DNA from: Saccharomycopsis fibuligera x Saccharomycopsis cf. fibuligera
Taxonomy: Eukaryota; Ascomycota; Saccharomycetes; Ascoideales; Saccharomycopsidaceae
DNA length: 64,000 nt
Reading direction: 5' to 3'
NCBI GenBank assembly: GCA_001936135.1
Contig: CP012817.1
Span: 3,472,001 to 3,536,000 of the forward strand
A model generated the notes under the pieces. The model saw only the letters and a program-made list of their open reading frames with translations, made no database searches and was not told where the DNA came from. Position numbers and translations under genes: made by a program. Below are positions 21,799 through 38,649 of the stretch, piece by piece; position 1 is the stretch's first letter; each line of letters starts with the position of its first letter.

Positions 21799-22369
21799 CT
21801 TGCACTATAATGTTCTGGATTTGTTTGCTATGGTGGGTAATAACAGTAAACAGGAAACGCTACAGAAGCTTTTTCTGTTTTTTTTTTTTTTTTTTTTCTT
21901 CTCTGGCTATTTGAAAATCGACAAATTTTCACGAAGCGAGGCAAACGCAGCAGGGCCACACACCCAGAGAGAGACAGAGCGAGACTGGCTGGGCCGGGAA
22001 GCTGGGAGGCCGGGAAGCTAGCTGACTGAGCGACAGCGTGGGCGGGCGCTGCGCTGCGAGAGCGCACACAGGCAGCGAGCGCAGCGCTGGCTGGCCACTG
22101 GCGCCGGAGAGACAGAGAGACAGAGAAAGAGAGCCAGGAGCAGGGCGGGTGACCGCCGCCGAGCGCCGCTGCCGCCGAGTGCGTGCTGTCCGGGCACGTG
22201 CCGCCGGCTCCGGGCGCTGTCACAGGTCGTCACAGGGTGCCGCCCGCGGGCGGGTGTGGGCGTGCGGTGACTGTCAGGTGACACTCTTGAGGGCTGTGTA
22301 CACAAAAGTAGCCCTGCTACTGAGTGCCCCGTCCGTCGGGCCTGCTTGCTATGCGCACCGCAGTGATGT

Positions 22370-22453
22370 TTGCTTGCTTGCTTGCTTGCTGGCAAGCTGG
22401 CAAGCTGGCAAGCTGGCAAGCTGGCAAGCTGGCTGGAACTGCCCGAGCTGCGG

Positions 22454-22505
<52 letters not shown>
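22370..22505. repeat. Compound repeat: TTGC tetramers, GGCAAGCT octamers, GCT triplets
   Basis: Five TTGC units (22370-22389) are followed by five GGCAAGCT units (22391-22430), a short unique stretch, and about 17 GCT triplets (22454-22505). The octamer is a near-palindromic AAGCT-containing unit. None is in a credible coding frame. Confidence 0.88.
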
Positions 22506-22507
<2 letters not shown>

Positions 22508-22708
22508 ACTGTGATGCCCGCCCCGCGACGAGCACTGCGAGACTTACTTACTGCCCAGTGGAAGTACGGGAAGGCCAGGGTATACCACACACCAGTGTAT
22601 TGAGTGCCCCTTTGGGGCCCTGGCCCCAGCTTGGCTCGGTGTACCGCCAGAGTCAGCGAGTTGTGCGCGCGCGCAGCCTTCCGCGAAAATGGTCCGAGCC
22701 ATAACCGC

Positions 22709-22771
22709 GGCGCCTCGGCGAGGCGCCTCGCCGTGGCGGTGCACGCGTGTGCGTGTGGCGGTGCACGCGTG
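22709..22771. promoter_or_regulatory. Interlocking palindromes and a paired 16-base repeat with MCB cores
   Basis: A perfect 16-base palindrome GGCGAGGCGCCTCGCC (22717-22732) overlaps a second inverted repeat (22709-22727, 9-base arms around one base). Just downstream TGGCGGTGCACGCGTG occurs twice (22734-22749 and 22756-22771), 22 bases apart, about two helical turns. Each copy holds ACGCGT. The arrangement suggests cooperative protein sites on one DNA face; the binding factor is unknown. Confidence 0.45.
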
Positions 22772-23261
22772 GCGGTGCTGAAGGGGGCTCTGTGTAGCAC
22801 GCCGCGGCAGACGGGCTGTTTTGTTCACTCGTTGCTTCGATCAGCGCAAGGTTCGCAAGGCAGTACTTACTGCCAACTCCGGCAGGGGACCCTTCTCGAA
22901 AAGAAACGCCAGGCTGTGGCGCACCGCGCTCAGCAAGGGCCGCTCACTGTAGAGACCGCAGAACTGCAGCAGAGTAAGTAAGCAGTGTACTTGCTCGCGG
23001 CCAGCAGTAGCAATTACCGCTGGGCGGCGGCACACCGTCTTCTTCGGACAGGCTGACAACAGCAGCAACAGTAGCAGCACAGCGGAACGAAACCGGGGTG
23101 GACGTGGGGCCGGCAGCGAGAAAAATCAAACGCAACAATAGAGAATATGCAGGCCGAGCCGAGGCCGGCTCGCTGGGTATATTGCAATGACGTTTACCGT
23201 ACACGTACAGCGCAGCCCACATTGCTGATCTGCCTGAGGCTTGCCGGGGGAGGAAAACCGG

Positions 23262-23269
23262 TATAAATA
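23262..23269 (+). promoter_or_regulatory. TATA box of PMP3
   Basis: TATAAATA lies 105 bases upstream of the PMP3 ATG, within the right range for a yeast TATA element, at the edge where GC-rich island sequence gives way to the leader. Confidence 0.6.
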
Positions 23270-23373
23270 CAGCTGTTGACCTCTTTGGCGTTTCCCGTTT
23301 GGCGTTGCTTTCCTCTTGTCCTGTCTTGTCCGCCACGCTTGCTTACACGACACCACAGCACCACCACTACGCA

Positions 23374-23810
23374 ATGGCTCTCACCTGTTCTGACATTTTC
23401 AAGATCATCCTCGCCATCATCTTGGTATGTGTGCGGCTGCTACCGGCCCGTGTTTGTTCACGTTTGTTCATGTTTGTTCATGTTTGTTGAGACGAAAGGA
23501 CTGGCGTCTCGTCCCTTTCGCAAACGGCAAAGGCAACTACTAACCTGTGTTTCAATAGCCGCCGATCGGCGTGTTGGCAGAAAGGGGATGCGGCGTGGAC
23601 TTGTTGATCAACATCTTGTTGACTGTCCTCGGCTATATTCCTGGCATCATTCACGCGTTGTACATTGTAAGTATACGCTTGGGCGACATGCCCGAGCTTC
23701 GAAGTGCGAGGGCGAGTCTGGGGCGAGCCTTGGGCGAGCCTCGGGCGCAGGAACAGCAGCGTCTGTGAACAAGAGTACTAACACGCGACTTTTAGATTCT
23801 CAAGTATTGA
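23374..23810 (+). CDS. PMP3: PMP3-family small membrane proteolipid (three exons)
   Basis: Exons are 23374-23424, 23559-23666 and 23796-23810. Intron 1 (134 bases) has GTATGT, CTACTAAC and AATAG. Intron 2 (129 bases) has GTAAGT, GTACTAAC and TTTAG. The product is 57 residues: a short polar start (MALTCSDIFK), a hydrophobic helix, the PMP3 signature PPIGVLAERGCGVDLLINIL, and a second helix LTVLGYIPGIIHALYIILKY. UPF0057/PMP3 proteins are small plasma-membrane proteins with two membrane spans. They affect membrane potential and cation sensitivity and are often stress-induced. Two introns in so short a gene is unusual for this genome. The orthologue could equally be one of the SNA paralogues; the symbol denotes the family. 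Confidence 0.93.
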
Positions 23811-24489
23811 TGCCGCGGGCCCACTGGCTCTGCTAGAAAGCTGGCAGGAGCCGTAACCACCCAGGCCTGCCGCTGGCTTGGTCTGTCTACTCTTGCTGTT
23901 TTTGTTTTTGTTTTTGTTTTTCTTTTTGCTTCTGCTTCTGCCTTTGCGCGTTTGTTTTCGTTCCTCTTTCTATAGTTTGCTTCCACTACCTCGACGTTTG
24001 CTTAATGCTCTGTGACGACCGCAATGATTCCTTACAAGTTCTATTTGTTTTGAAATAGATGATGATTTTGTGTTGTGCTGCACGCCAGTAGGATGGATGC
24101 CAGCCCGTTCTTGGTCTGGCTTTTGACTTTTGACTTGCTGCAGCTGACAAAGCGGGCGGCCGCTCTGCCTGCGTTTCTCGGTTGCGGTGATGATGGAGAC
24201 GTGCAGCTGCATCGAGCTGCATGATTCTGCATCACGCAGCCTGTCACCGTCATCTGATAGAGCACGTGACCTCTTCTGGATATTTTCTGGTTTTTTTTTT
24301 TGGCTTTTTGGCTTTCTGGCCTTTTTTCTGCTCAATGCGCTTAGAGAGCTTTCTGTTAGGCCAGTGCGAGTGAGTGATGAGCGAGCTGGAGACTGGTAGC
24401 TATTCACGATTATCGAGGTCAGCCAATCAGCCAAGCTATTCCGTCCACCCGCCAACCATAAGTAACTATACCATACAGCGCCTGCAGCC
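23811..24489. other. PMP3 3' flank and ERV2 promoter
   Basis: This 679-base gap has (TTTTTG)n-type sequence at 23900-23930, a GAGCACGTGACC E-box near 24260 and a T run near 24292. Open frames here are short and overlapping and resemble nothing I know. Confidence 0.5.
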
Positions 24490-24689
24490 ATGTTCAACAG
24501 GCTAGCTAAAAGACAGGTCGTCCTATCTGCCGTGTTTTGCGTTATTGTCATCGCGGTGTTTTACACCTCCAGGTCCAGTAACCAGTTGTCGTCCTACTCA
24601 TATGGCAGTGGCCCTCTGCTATCCAAGATATCCAGCATCGGGGATCTTGGGGAGAGGCTCGGGCCCGCTGGTTCGCAACCGCCAGAAGC

Positions 24690-24731
<42 letters not shown>

Positions 24732-25380
24732 AAAACAGCAGGATCAAAAGGGAAAAGATGAGTCTCCCGCCATAAGTAATGACAACAGCAACATTGCCCT
24801 AGAACCGTTTATGCCCAAGATGGAAAACGCCACGCTAAAGCAAGAGCTCGGCCGCGCCACCTGGAAGCTCCTCCACAACATTCTCGCCCGGTACCCAGAC
24901 GCCCCCACTGCTGAGCAGAAGCAGCTGCTTGCCCAGTTTTTTGACCTATTCGTGCGAGTATACCCCTGTGGCGACTGTGCTACGCATTTCCAGAAGTTGT
25001 TGGCCAAGTTTCCGCCGCAGTTGCAAAACAAGCAAACCGCCGCGCTCTGGGGGTGCCACATTCACAACAAGGTCAACGAGAGACTAAACAAGCCGATCTA
25101 CGACTGCACGGGGATCTTGAATGACTATGACTGCGGATGCGGCGGCGAAGGAGCAGAAGGAGAAATGGGTGCTAACGAGGATTTCAAGCAGTTTTCCTCA
25201 ACTGACAGTCGCCAAAACAAGAAGATAAAGAAGGAGCAGGAGCAGGAGGTGGTGCCGCTGGTGGGCGAGAACGGTAGTAGTAGTAGCACCAGCACCAGCA
25301 GCACCAGCAGTGAAGAAGTTTTGGAGCATTTGCAAAGCATAAAGATTGAGTCGGCTGAAGGACTACAGAGAGGTGGTTGA
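24490..25380 (+). CDS. ERV2: ERV2-type FAD-dependent sulfhydryl oxidase
   Basis: The protein has 296 residues. A signal-anchor helix (about 10-26, VVLSAVFCVIVIAVFY) marks it as ER-type rather than mitochondrial Erv1. A low-complexity lumenal linker with poly-Gln (about 69-83) follows, and then the ERV/ALR domain (about 113-215). That domain has the W.LLH FAD helix (ATWKLLHNILARYPD), the redox CxxC at 160-163 (YPCGDCATHF), the FAD-binding HxxxN (CHIHNKVNERLNKP) and the following YDC. The tail is charged and Ser-rich. Erv2 makes disulfides in the ER lumen by passing electrons to oxygen. S. cerevisiae Erv2 is 196 residues; the extra length is disordered linker and tail, and the CxC of the yeast shuttle pair corresponds to YDCGCG here. 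An in-frame CTG near residue 147 would be Ser under the alternative code. Confidence 0.9.
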
Positions 25381-25795
25381 AAGCCCAACTTTGGATATTT
25401 AGGAATGAATGAGTTAATGATTCAGTTTGCTTATTTGGTGCTAACTTGCGAGTTGCTTTGTACCAACCAACGTGTAAGTCCGCCTTGCTAGCTGCATGAC
25501 TGGTTGCGCCATGGTCGATTTTCTTTACAAATGCCGAAAGATAGACAATGATAAAAATAAATGTCATTACTGTATCAGCATGTTTATAAAGCAGAAAAAT
25601 TTTAAAAAAAATAAAAAAGAACTTGAATAATAGAAATAAAAAAATGCTAGCCAAGTTATTTTTTCGACATTTGACACTAGCTGATATATGTTATCAAGCA
25701 ATGACCCAAGCACCATACAGCCGTGCGTTTATTTAACAAAATAATAAAAAATAAAAAGTAAAAAATAAAAAAGAAAAAAGAATACAAGATTCAAA
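25381..25795. other. Convergent intergenic region ERV2/ADE12
   Basis: The 415 bases between two 3' ends contain A-rich low-complexity stretches near 25600-25620 and 25740-25780. No gene was seen. Confidence 0.6.
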
Positions 25796-31707
<5,912 letters not shown>

Positions 31708-34290
31708 ATGAATTTGTACAGCATAAATCGACCAAGCTCAAGTTTGGACAATCCTCAAATCAAAAAACCTCCCACTCATCCTTTCATCTCTTTTTTCAAC
31801 CAAGACATTCCTTTGATGCAAAATAAGCCGAATAGTAACAACAACATGTCAACTCCGTCAAAGAGCAATATCAGGTACGTATACATATTGTGACAGATCA
31901 ATGAAAAAACAGATAAGACGCTAAAACGCAAGTCAAAGCATTATACTCTGCTGTCAGAAATTTTGCCACAACTGGTTGTTATGCGCGACTTCTCTTTCTT
32001 TCAAATATTCAAAAAAAAAAATTGTTTCAATCATGGTAAATTGCTATAGTACTAATATTAGTTTTTTCCTTATAGACTTCCTTCTTTTCAAGAATTGGAG
32101 AGTACCGCACTTCAGAGGAAAAAAGATGGCGTTAGCAAAGATCAATCATCGTTATTGAACTTCCATTTCCCAGCGAATGGTGGCGCAACCAGCAGTAACA
32201 TTACTACTTCTCATCAGTCAACATCTTCATTATCATCTAATCCTTCAAACCCTTCTCCGAGTAATCTTGAATCAAAAGAACAACAAGATGAACCCCTTAT
32301 TTCCTCTCACCATAAAGCTGGGTCTAGTTCTAGAGCCCCATTCAAACTAGATTCTGTTACTGGCGTTGCTAGGCAGAATTCAAGAAACATTTCTAAGTCA
32401 TCGACATCCAAATATTCACCAATTTCAGAATCAAGTGATGATAACTATTCCTTTGAAGAACCGATTCCTCATCACGGACACAGTTATAAGAGCTCGTTAA
32501 TGACATTACCATATTCAGGTCATAGTCACAAAAACTCAATATTGACATCGGAAGCACAAACGCAAGCTTACATTTTAGGTGGACCAAAGCTTTCATATAC
32601 TACCAGACCAGGCAGTCATAAACGTCAAAAATCACTGCCTTTGGCCTCAAAGCAGCATCTGCAACTTCCCGTGTCTCTGTCGGAATTCAACCTGCCTACT
32701 ATTGGTGGATATTCGTCATCTTTAGCATCATCGTATCCTGACTCCAAGTCTCAGCAAATTCGTTTGTTTAGACTCGTGGAACAGTCATTGTCCTCGTTTG
32801 CTCATTTGAATCGCATAATGAACGATGTTAACAAAGACTTGTATACCAGTATTTTGAGCCAAGACACCACCAGCAACAATAAAGATAACAATAACAAACT
32901 TGATGATGATAAGGTGTATCTCGATTATAACATTCTGCCAGAGGCTAAGTATATTGTATTTTCATCAATGCAAGGGTTCTTAAACAATATTCCTATACCG
33001 ATCCTTGACCAAGCAATTGAGTCCACCAGCAATCTATTCAAGGGTTTGAAACATTGGAAGCAATATAAAGCAGTAGAACAAGAAGAGCAAGAAGCTAATA
33101 CTCCTTCAAGACAATATAAAGGACGTCACACTTTTGCAGCGGGATCAAAAACCCTTTTTCAAGGAATACATTCTCCAAGGCATCAACGAGAAGCGCTGCA
33201 AGAACAGCCGGCTTATTCAAGATCAACGTTGGCATCAGTATCTGCATCGCCGTATCCACCGCCACAGCAACAGCAACAACAGGAGCAACAGGAGCAACAG
33301 CAGTATCATCATCACCAAAAACAAACTGTGCCGTCAAAACCACATCAACAAAAGATACAAATCCCACAGCCCTACCAGAATGTAACAATGGCACCTCAAC
33401 CATTTATTCAACAACCACAAGCTATAACAGGCGCAGCATTCCCACAGCTTGCATTCCCACCACCTCATCCAGCGCAAGTGCCATCGCAAGCACCAGCAAC
33501 GGTACCACCGCCATCTGGACTGCAATTTCTTGGACCACCTGCTCCAATTGGACCGTTAGCACCACCGCCGCCATTACCGCGACCACCACCACAACAAAAA
33601 CAAAAACAACACAAAAGTGATCAGTTCAATGTGGCATTTGTGCCTCCAGGTGCCGTCCACGACATAAGAAAATTATTCATAGGTCAACAACCCGCATCAA
33701 TATCTGCTCCCAGCAACATGTTACAACGCGACAGCATCAGCGTTGGTAGCATCAATAATCCAAGCAGCAGTAGTGGCAAAAGAAATAACAGAGAAAGAAG
33801 CAACAGTATTGCTAGCGAGGAAGGCAGCGGCAACAACAGCAACAATAACAGCAGACCTGAGATTGCAACAACACCCTCCAAAGGAATTAAACGAAAACAT
33901 TCATTAAAAAAGCGCGCAGAAATTGAAGAAAGATTATTGTCAACATCAGCACCATCGTACGGTAACGAAACAATATCACTCAGAGTTAAGCCTAGCAAAT
34001 TGATGGACCCCGAAAAGGAAACCAGCACAATCAAGCCGCCGTCCAGAAAAGCTCAGGGACAATTGCATTATGAGCTTAGCATTAAGCAGGAGTCGGTCTG
34101 TTCACAATGTGGCACTAAAGATACTCCTGAATGGCGTCGCGGACCCGATGGGGCAAGGACACTTTGTAATGCTTGTGGATTGTATCATTCGAAGTTGGTG
34201 AAAAAGATGGGATTGGAAAATGCTAACTTGCGGTTTCTTGAGAAAAGAGAGAAAGGACTCAAGGATGAGCGTAAGCTACCTGGAAAGTAG
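31708..34290 (+). CDS. BRG1: GATA zinc-finger transcription factor, BRG1/GAT2-like (two exons)
   Basis: Exon 1 (31708-31874) encodes MNLYSINRPSSSLDN onward and ends in phase 2. The intron (31875-32075, 201 bases) has GTACGT, a TACTAAT branch point at about 32050 and TATAG. Exon 2 (32076-34290) resumes as RLPSFQELESTALQ. The product is 793 residues. Most is disordered, rich in Ser, then Gln/His and Pro. The single GATA finger is at the C-terminus (Cys at 731, spacing C-x2-C-x18-C-x2-C, CSQCGTKDTPEWRRGPDG and then CNACGLYH), followed by a basic tail. A C-terminal finger, a Pro/Gln-rich body and a very long upstream region fit Brg1, the GATA factor that promotes hyphal growth and biofilm formation in Candida. 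The paralogue assignment is inference. Exon 2 alone has no ATG near its start, which supports the intron. Confidence 0.75.
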
Positions 34291-34750
34291 ACGACGAATG
34301 AAATAAACAGGAAAAGCAGCAGCAGCAGCAGCAGCAGCAACAGCAGTTTGGAACCGTGTTTCAACAAGAAAGATAACAATGTACCATTATAAGTAGTGTA
34401 TAAATAGATTGAAAAGCAGTTAAGTTATTTCCCTTGTGTTCTATTCGTACTGTAGCGCATGCTGTGACCAATCATTGAATACTGATGATGCTTTATCTCT
34501 GGTGCAGACATTTCCGGAAAGAAGCAAGATTCGATAGCTGTTTTCAGCCATTTCTAGATCGCAACAGCTCCTGAAACACCAACACTGCGGGCCATTCCCA
34601 AGCCGTTTTTTCTTGTCCTGAAAAATCTATCAAGCATCGATAATAAGCAAGTGAAATCTACATCTGAAATCACAAGCTATTCCCAGACACAGACAACCGT
34701 CACTACCACCATAACTGCTGGCAGCATAACACAACAACACACATATTACA
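34291..34750. other. Intergenic region BRG1-like/CAX4
   Basis: A short (GCA)n tract lies just after the BRG1-like stop (about 34316-34337). The remainder is the BRG1-like 3' end and the CAX4 promoter and leader, with ACAACAACACACATATTACA immediately before the CAX4 ATG. Confidence 0.6.
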
Positions 34751-35458
34751 ATGAAAGCTGTCATTTACGAGCCCATCCCATTTGACGAAACATACATCCT
34801 CTATGACCCCAATGATCCCTTCTCATTTCTCTGCGTAATATTCTCTTTGCTTCCCATTGGTCTTCTCATCTTTTACTTTAGCTGGTTCATTACCTCCAGA
34901 GAAATGGAACCAGTATTTTTAGCCGCTGGCCAAGTATGCAACAATATAATAAACTATATTCTTAAGCGCATAGTCAAACATGATCGGCCCTCCAACTTGT
35001 ACCGTTATGTACAGTATCCAAAGCTAGCCAATGACTACGGAATGCCTAGTGCACATTCTCAATTCATGGGATTCTTCGCCACGTTTGTGTTTTTGAGAAT
35101 CCTTTTCCAATTCAAAAATATTGAATCAACGTCGTTGAAATTGTTCTATGGTGCAGCGTTGTATGGTGCGGCATTCATGACTGGTATGTCTCGGATTTAC
35201 TTGTTGTATCATGAAGTGGATCAAGTAGTGATTGGAATTTTTGTTGGTTGTGTATTGGGTGCCGCTTATTTTATCGCGGTTTCTTTGGCTAGAGATATCG
35301 GATTAGTATTTTGGTTTTTAAAATTGCCTTTTGTTAAGTGCTGGTATATCAAGGACTCGTATGATTGTGGGCTTAGTTTTGAAGAGGATTATAAATTGTA
35401 TCTTGAGCGCAAGGCGAATGTTACAAAAAATGAACAAGCAACCAAGAAAAATGATTAA
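34751..35458 (+). CDS. CAX4: CAX4, dolichyl pyrophosphate phosphatase
   Basis: This 235-residue membrane phosphatase (S. cerevisiae Cax4 is about 239) belongs to the PAP2 family. The three phosphatase motifs are complete: KRIVKHDRP (motif 1), GMPSAHSQ (motif 2, PSxH) and SRIYLLYHEVDQV (motif 3, SRx5HxxxD). Four to five hydrophobic segments surround them, with the active site facing the ER lumen in characterised members. The enzyme removes a phosphate from dolichyl pyrophosphate released by oligosaccharyltransferase, recycling the carrier for N-glycosylation. The N-terminal PIPFDETYILYDPNDP is typical of the family. A 41-base T run lies about 60 bases beyond the stop codon. Confidence 0.94.
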   Translation: MKAVIYEPIPFDETYILYDPNDPFSFLCVIFSLLPIGLLIFYFSWFITSREMEPVFLAAGQVCNNIINYILKRIVKHDRPSNLYRYVQYPKLANDYGMPSAHSQFMGFFATFVFLRILFQFKNIESTSLKLFYGAALYGAAFMTGMSRIYLLYHEVDQVVIGIFVGCVLGAAYFIAVSLARDIGLVFWFLKLPFVKCWYIKDSYDCGLSFEEDYKLYLERKANVTKNEQATKKND

Positions 35459-35513
35459 AAACTGGCTTCAATTTACTATTAATATGTTTTTCATTAATTT
35501 GATTTGTTTCACC

Positions 35514-35555
<42 letters not shown>

Positions 35556-37407
35556 CTTTTGCTTAACTCTTCTATCTTTTGCTTGATTTTTATTTTTATT
35601 TTGTTCCTTCTTTTTACAACAATTTGCATAGAACACTCTGAGAAATAAATTTGAAATGCTCAATCAGCAGTTATTAACGCAGCCAACGCCATCAAAACCA
35701 TTCCTTTTGCAACCAGAAACCAAAAATTACTCGCAAATATCATCCAGATACGGCAAAGAAAAAAAAAAAAAAAGAACATTACATTTGTTGTGATGTGGCT
35801 ATTAATACTGACATATACTGTTTACAGCCACTGTCTGCATGAATATTCTTGATTTAGGATCGTTCATTTTTTTAAAGCAAACCAAAGCACTTTTTTTTTT
35901 CAGCTAGCTATAGTCTTGCATATATCTCCCTATCCTTTTAATTACATCACTGTCCAAGATTTATCTACGTTTTAACTAACTTACTTCCTTCTTTAGTTTA
36001 ATATTTTTATTTTTTAAAGACCTGGTTTCCATCACCTTTTGCATACTATCGATTTTGCTCTTTTTCTCTATATATCTGCTAATCTATCCCAATTGCATAC
36101 CTTCAACTTTATTCTGCTACACTGATGTGTCTCACGTTCAAATGAGTTTTTAATACCTTTGACTATCTGAGGTCTCAGACCTCAAACGAATTCGCACCCT
36201 CCATCTATTTGGTTTATCAGCTAGCTCATATAAGCCATGCATGTGCATTCTATTTTACAACTTGTGTCTTAAAAATATTAGCATGCATCGTTTCCGTGTA
36301 GATTCTCAAAACTTTCGCACTTTCAGTATCTTTCCTTTTCTTCAATGGCGGTGCCCGCGATTAGTGACCTCATGTTTGCCTGTTTGGATGAATGAGGTAT
36401 ACATGAAGATAGAAATACATACATAAGAAAGGATACAAATTGAAACTAGAGAGAGACAAAAGGGAGTGAACTGAAAATAGTGTATTTTGTATTGGTAATT
36501 AAGTTTCAAAGTGAAACAAAACAAAGCAAAACAAAACAAGAAGATAATTAAAATATTGCAGATCATGGAAAACGTATATTTGCGAAATTTGAGCTAGAAA
36601 GTTAGATGAAAGAAACAATGAATAAACTTAAAAATAAATCACGAAATCAAGTACTAAAGACATCATATTATTATGCCAAACTAAAGGTGACCCAAACTAA
36701 AAGAGAGGTAAGCTCAACCAAGTGAGTTGTTACTATATATTGACAATAACTTAACATTCGGCATTCGTCATTCGTCATTCGTCATTCTTCATTGACTGAT
36801 AGATACTTATCTAATAGGCCAACCAAATAATTTATTACTTAGTTGACCAGTTGGTCAGGCACATCTTAATTTCGATAAAGACTATTATAAGGCGATGAGG
36901 AAAAACAGAAAAAAAAACCAAAAGAATACGAAAAATGAAGTTTAAATGACATCATTATTTGGTGGCGGTGAGGTGACGAATTAGAAATAAGAAAAAACAT
37001 GATTGATGGATGACAATAACTTATGGAAGACAAGAGACAGGAGAAAAGTAAAGCTAGAGAAAGATGAAAGAGAGAGAGGAGAATGAAAAAGATAAATATG
37101 AGAAGAAACACAACGTGTGAAGAATGAATAGATAAAAAAGTAGTACAAAATAAAGTATATAAAATAAAATAGAAAATAACAGAAACCTAAAAATTAAAAC
37201 AAGAAAAAAAAAGTATAGTATAAAAAAAAATTGTAAGAAAAAGTACAATATAAAAAGTACAATAAAGTACAATAAAGTACAGAACAGGGTGTGGGTAGAA
37301 CGCAGAAACAAAAACGCAGAGTTAAAAAAAAATAAAAGCAAACCAAGAACATACAATCAATCGAAATGAACATATTTTTTTCATTTATTTTTTTTTCTTT
37401 AGCGTTA
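35459..37407. other. Convergent intergenic region CAX4/RIM11, 1.9 kb
   Basis: The region holds the longest T run in the window (35515-35555), a seven-base minisatellite of TCATTCG-type units near 36757-36792, a palindromic TGAGGTCTCAGACCTCA at about 36168-36184, and A-rich low complexity at 37080-37340. A branch-acceptor-like string near 35969-35997 is followed by non-coding sequence. No gene was recognised. Confidence 0.55.
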
Positions 37408-38505
37408 TTATTGCGCTTTCCATTTTGGAATTAATACTGAACGTAACGATGGATTCATGAAAAATTCTTGATCATCAAAATCAAACAATTCAGGCATTGG
37501 CTTGAATTCCAAACTATCGCTCTGACCAGAAAGTCTTTTTCTGTAATCTGGTAACTTTACATTGAAATCTCTTAATTCACTAAAAAATTCATCGCTCATT
37601 GCTTCAAGGGCCCCAACTCTAGTTTTCGGATTATAATTTAAAAATCTATGCAATACTTTAATCACCAAGTCGTTGACTTGAATCTTGGATTTGCTCAACA
37701 CCTTTTGCAATGGAATTGGCTTTATCTGAGGGAACTTTTGTTCCATGTAGTCTGGGTTCATTGACTTTATCTCTTGTTTCGAAGGGGTGCCCAAAATCTT
37801 GATAATCTCCACCAACTGGTCAATACCACTATCCCCAGGAAACAATGGTTGACCAATGATCAATTCTGCCATCACGCAGCCCACAGACCATATGTCTATC
37901 TTTGTAGTATAATTAGTGGCGCCAAAAATCAATTCTGGGGCTCTATAGTATCTAGAACATATATAGCTGACGTTTGCCTCTGCGGGGTTCAACACTTTAG
38001 CGGAGCCAAAATCGCATAGTTTCAACACTCCGGTGGACGGATTTAACAACAAGTTTTGCGGCTTTATATCCCTATGGCAGATATTTTGGGAATGGATGTA
38101 GTTCAAAGCTCTCAAGAGTTGGTACATGTAAAGCTTGACTTCAAATAACGGCATGTTTGTTCGTCTGGAAAGATAAAAATGGCTGGCTTTGTATATGGTC
38201 TCGGGGATGAACTCCAAAATCAAGTTCAAGTACAACTCATCGTGCTCTGTGTTTTGGTAAAAATAGTATTTCAAGTCCACGATGTTTCTATGGTGGATGA
38301 TTTTCATTATCTGAAGTTCTCTGTTTTTGAAACGTCTGTCTTGGAGCACCCTTTTGATGGCGCAAATTTCATTGGTTTCGTGGATTTTGGTTTGGAAAAC
38401 GACCCCAAAGGAGCCATGGCCAATCATCTGCTTGCTGTAGTAGGAGATGTTTTTTGTTTCTCCGGTGTGGCCATCGACAACGCTTTCGGAAATCAACTCA
38501 GACAT
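37408..38505 (-). CDS. RIM11: RIM11-type GSK-3 family protein kinase
   Basis: The protein has 365 residues. The kinase domain has the Gly loop [10 protein letters not shown], the VAIK lysine in [20 protein letters not shown] (the GSK-3 hallmark), [10 protein letters not shown] and CDFGSAK. The activation-loop Tyr lies in [27 protein letters not shown] and the RIFDF-like tail ([11 protein letters not shown]) are also GSK-3 traits. Overall resemblance is to Rim11/Mrk1 rather than Mck1, whose Gly loop and spacing differ. In S. cerevisiae Rim11 phosphorylates Ume6 and Ime1 to start meiosis; wider GSK-3 roles include stress and glucose signalling. An open frame continues upstream of the ATG through a poly-Gln tract without an ATG, so the N-terminus needs care. 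Confidence 0.88.
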   Translation of the reverse strand: MSELISESVVDGHTGETKNISYYSKQMIGHGSFGVVFQTKIHETNEICAIKRVLQDRRFKNRELQIMKIIHHRNIVDLKYYFYQNTEHDELYLNLILEFIPETIYKASHFYLSRRTNMPLFEVKLYMYQLLRALNYIHSQNICHRDIKPQNLLLNPSTGVLKLCDFGSAKVLNPAEANVSYICSRYYRAPELIFGATNYTTKIDIWSVGCVMAELIIGQPLFPGDSGIDQLVEIIKILGTPSKQEIKSMNPDYMEQKFPQIKPIPLQKVLSKSKIQVNDLVIKVLHRFLNYNPKTRVGALEAMSDEFFSELRDFNVKLPDYRKRLSGQSDSLEFKPMPELFDFDDQEFFMNPSLRSVLIPKWKAQ

Positions 38506-38592
38506 GATAGTGGCAGCGGTGTTTGTGTTTGCGGCGGTACTGGTGCGAGTTGTGAAGTCTGTACTGGGGCTGTTGAGGCGGTGCTGGTGTGT

Positions 38593-38649
<57 letters not shown>

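Larger units (their letters stand above)
21799..23373. promoter_or_regulatory. GC-rich divergent promoter island between RPL42 and PMP3
   Basis: This 1.6-kb region is conspicuously GC-rich (about 21950-23130) compared with the rest of the window. Next to RPL42 it has a T run at 21878-21897. Farther in are a CACGTG E-box at 22195-22200 (Cbf1 sites are common at Candida ribosomal-protein promoters), several simple repeats, and interlocking palindromes. It ends with a TATAAATA at 23262-23269, about 105 bases before the PMP3 ATG. Overlapping open frames of 80-260 codons on both strands are low complexity and follow from GC content. I do not call a gene here. Confidence 0.55.

Noticed and set aside
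22018-22800. 260-codon frame on the minus strand of the GC-rich island
   Set aside because: It consists of Ala/Arg/Gln low complexity produced by GC-rich simple repeats, it competes with frames on the other strand, and no domain is visible.
35969-35997. Branch-point and 3' splice-site-like string (AACTAAC to TTTAG)
   Set aside because: The sequence after the acceptor is non-coding and no matching donor or exon was seen.
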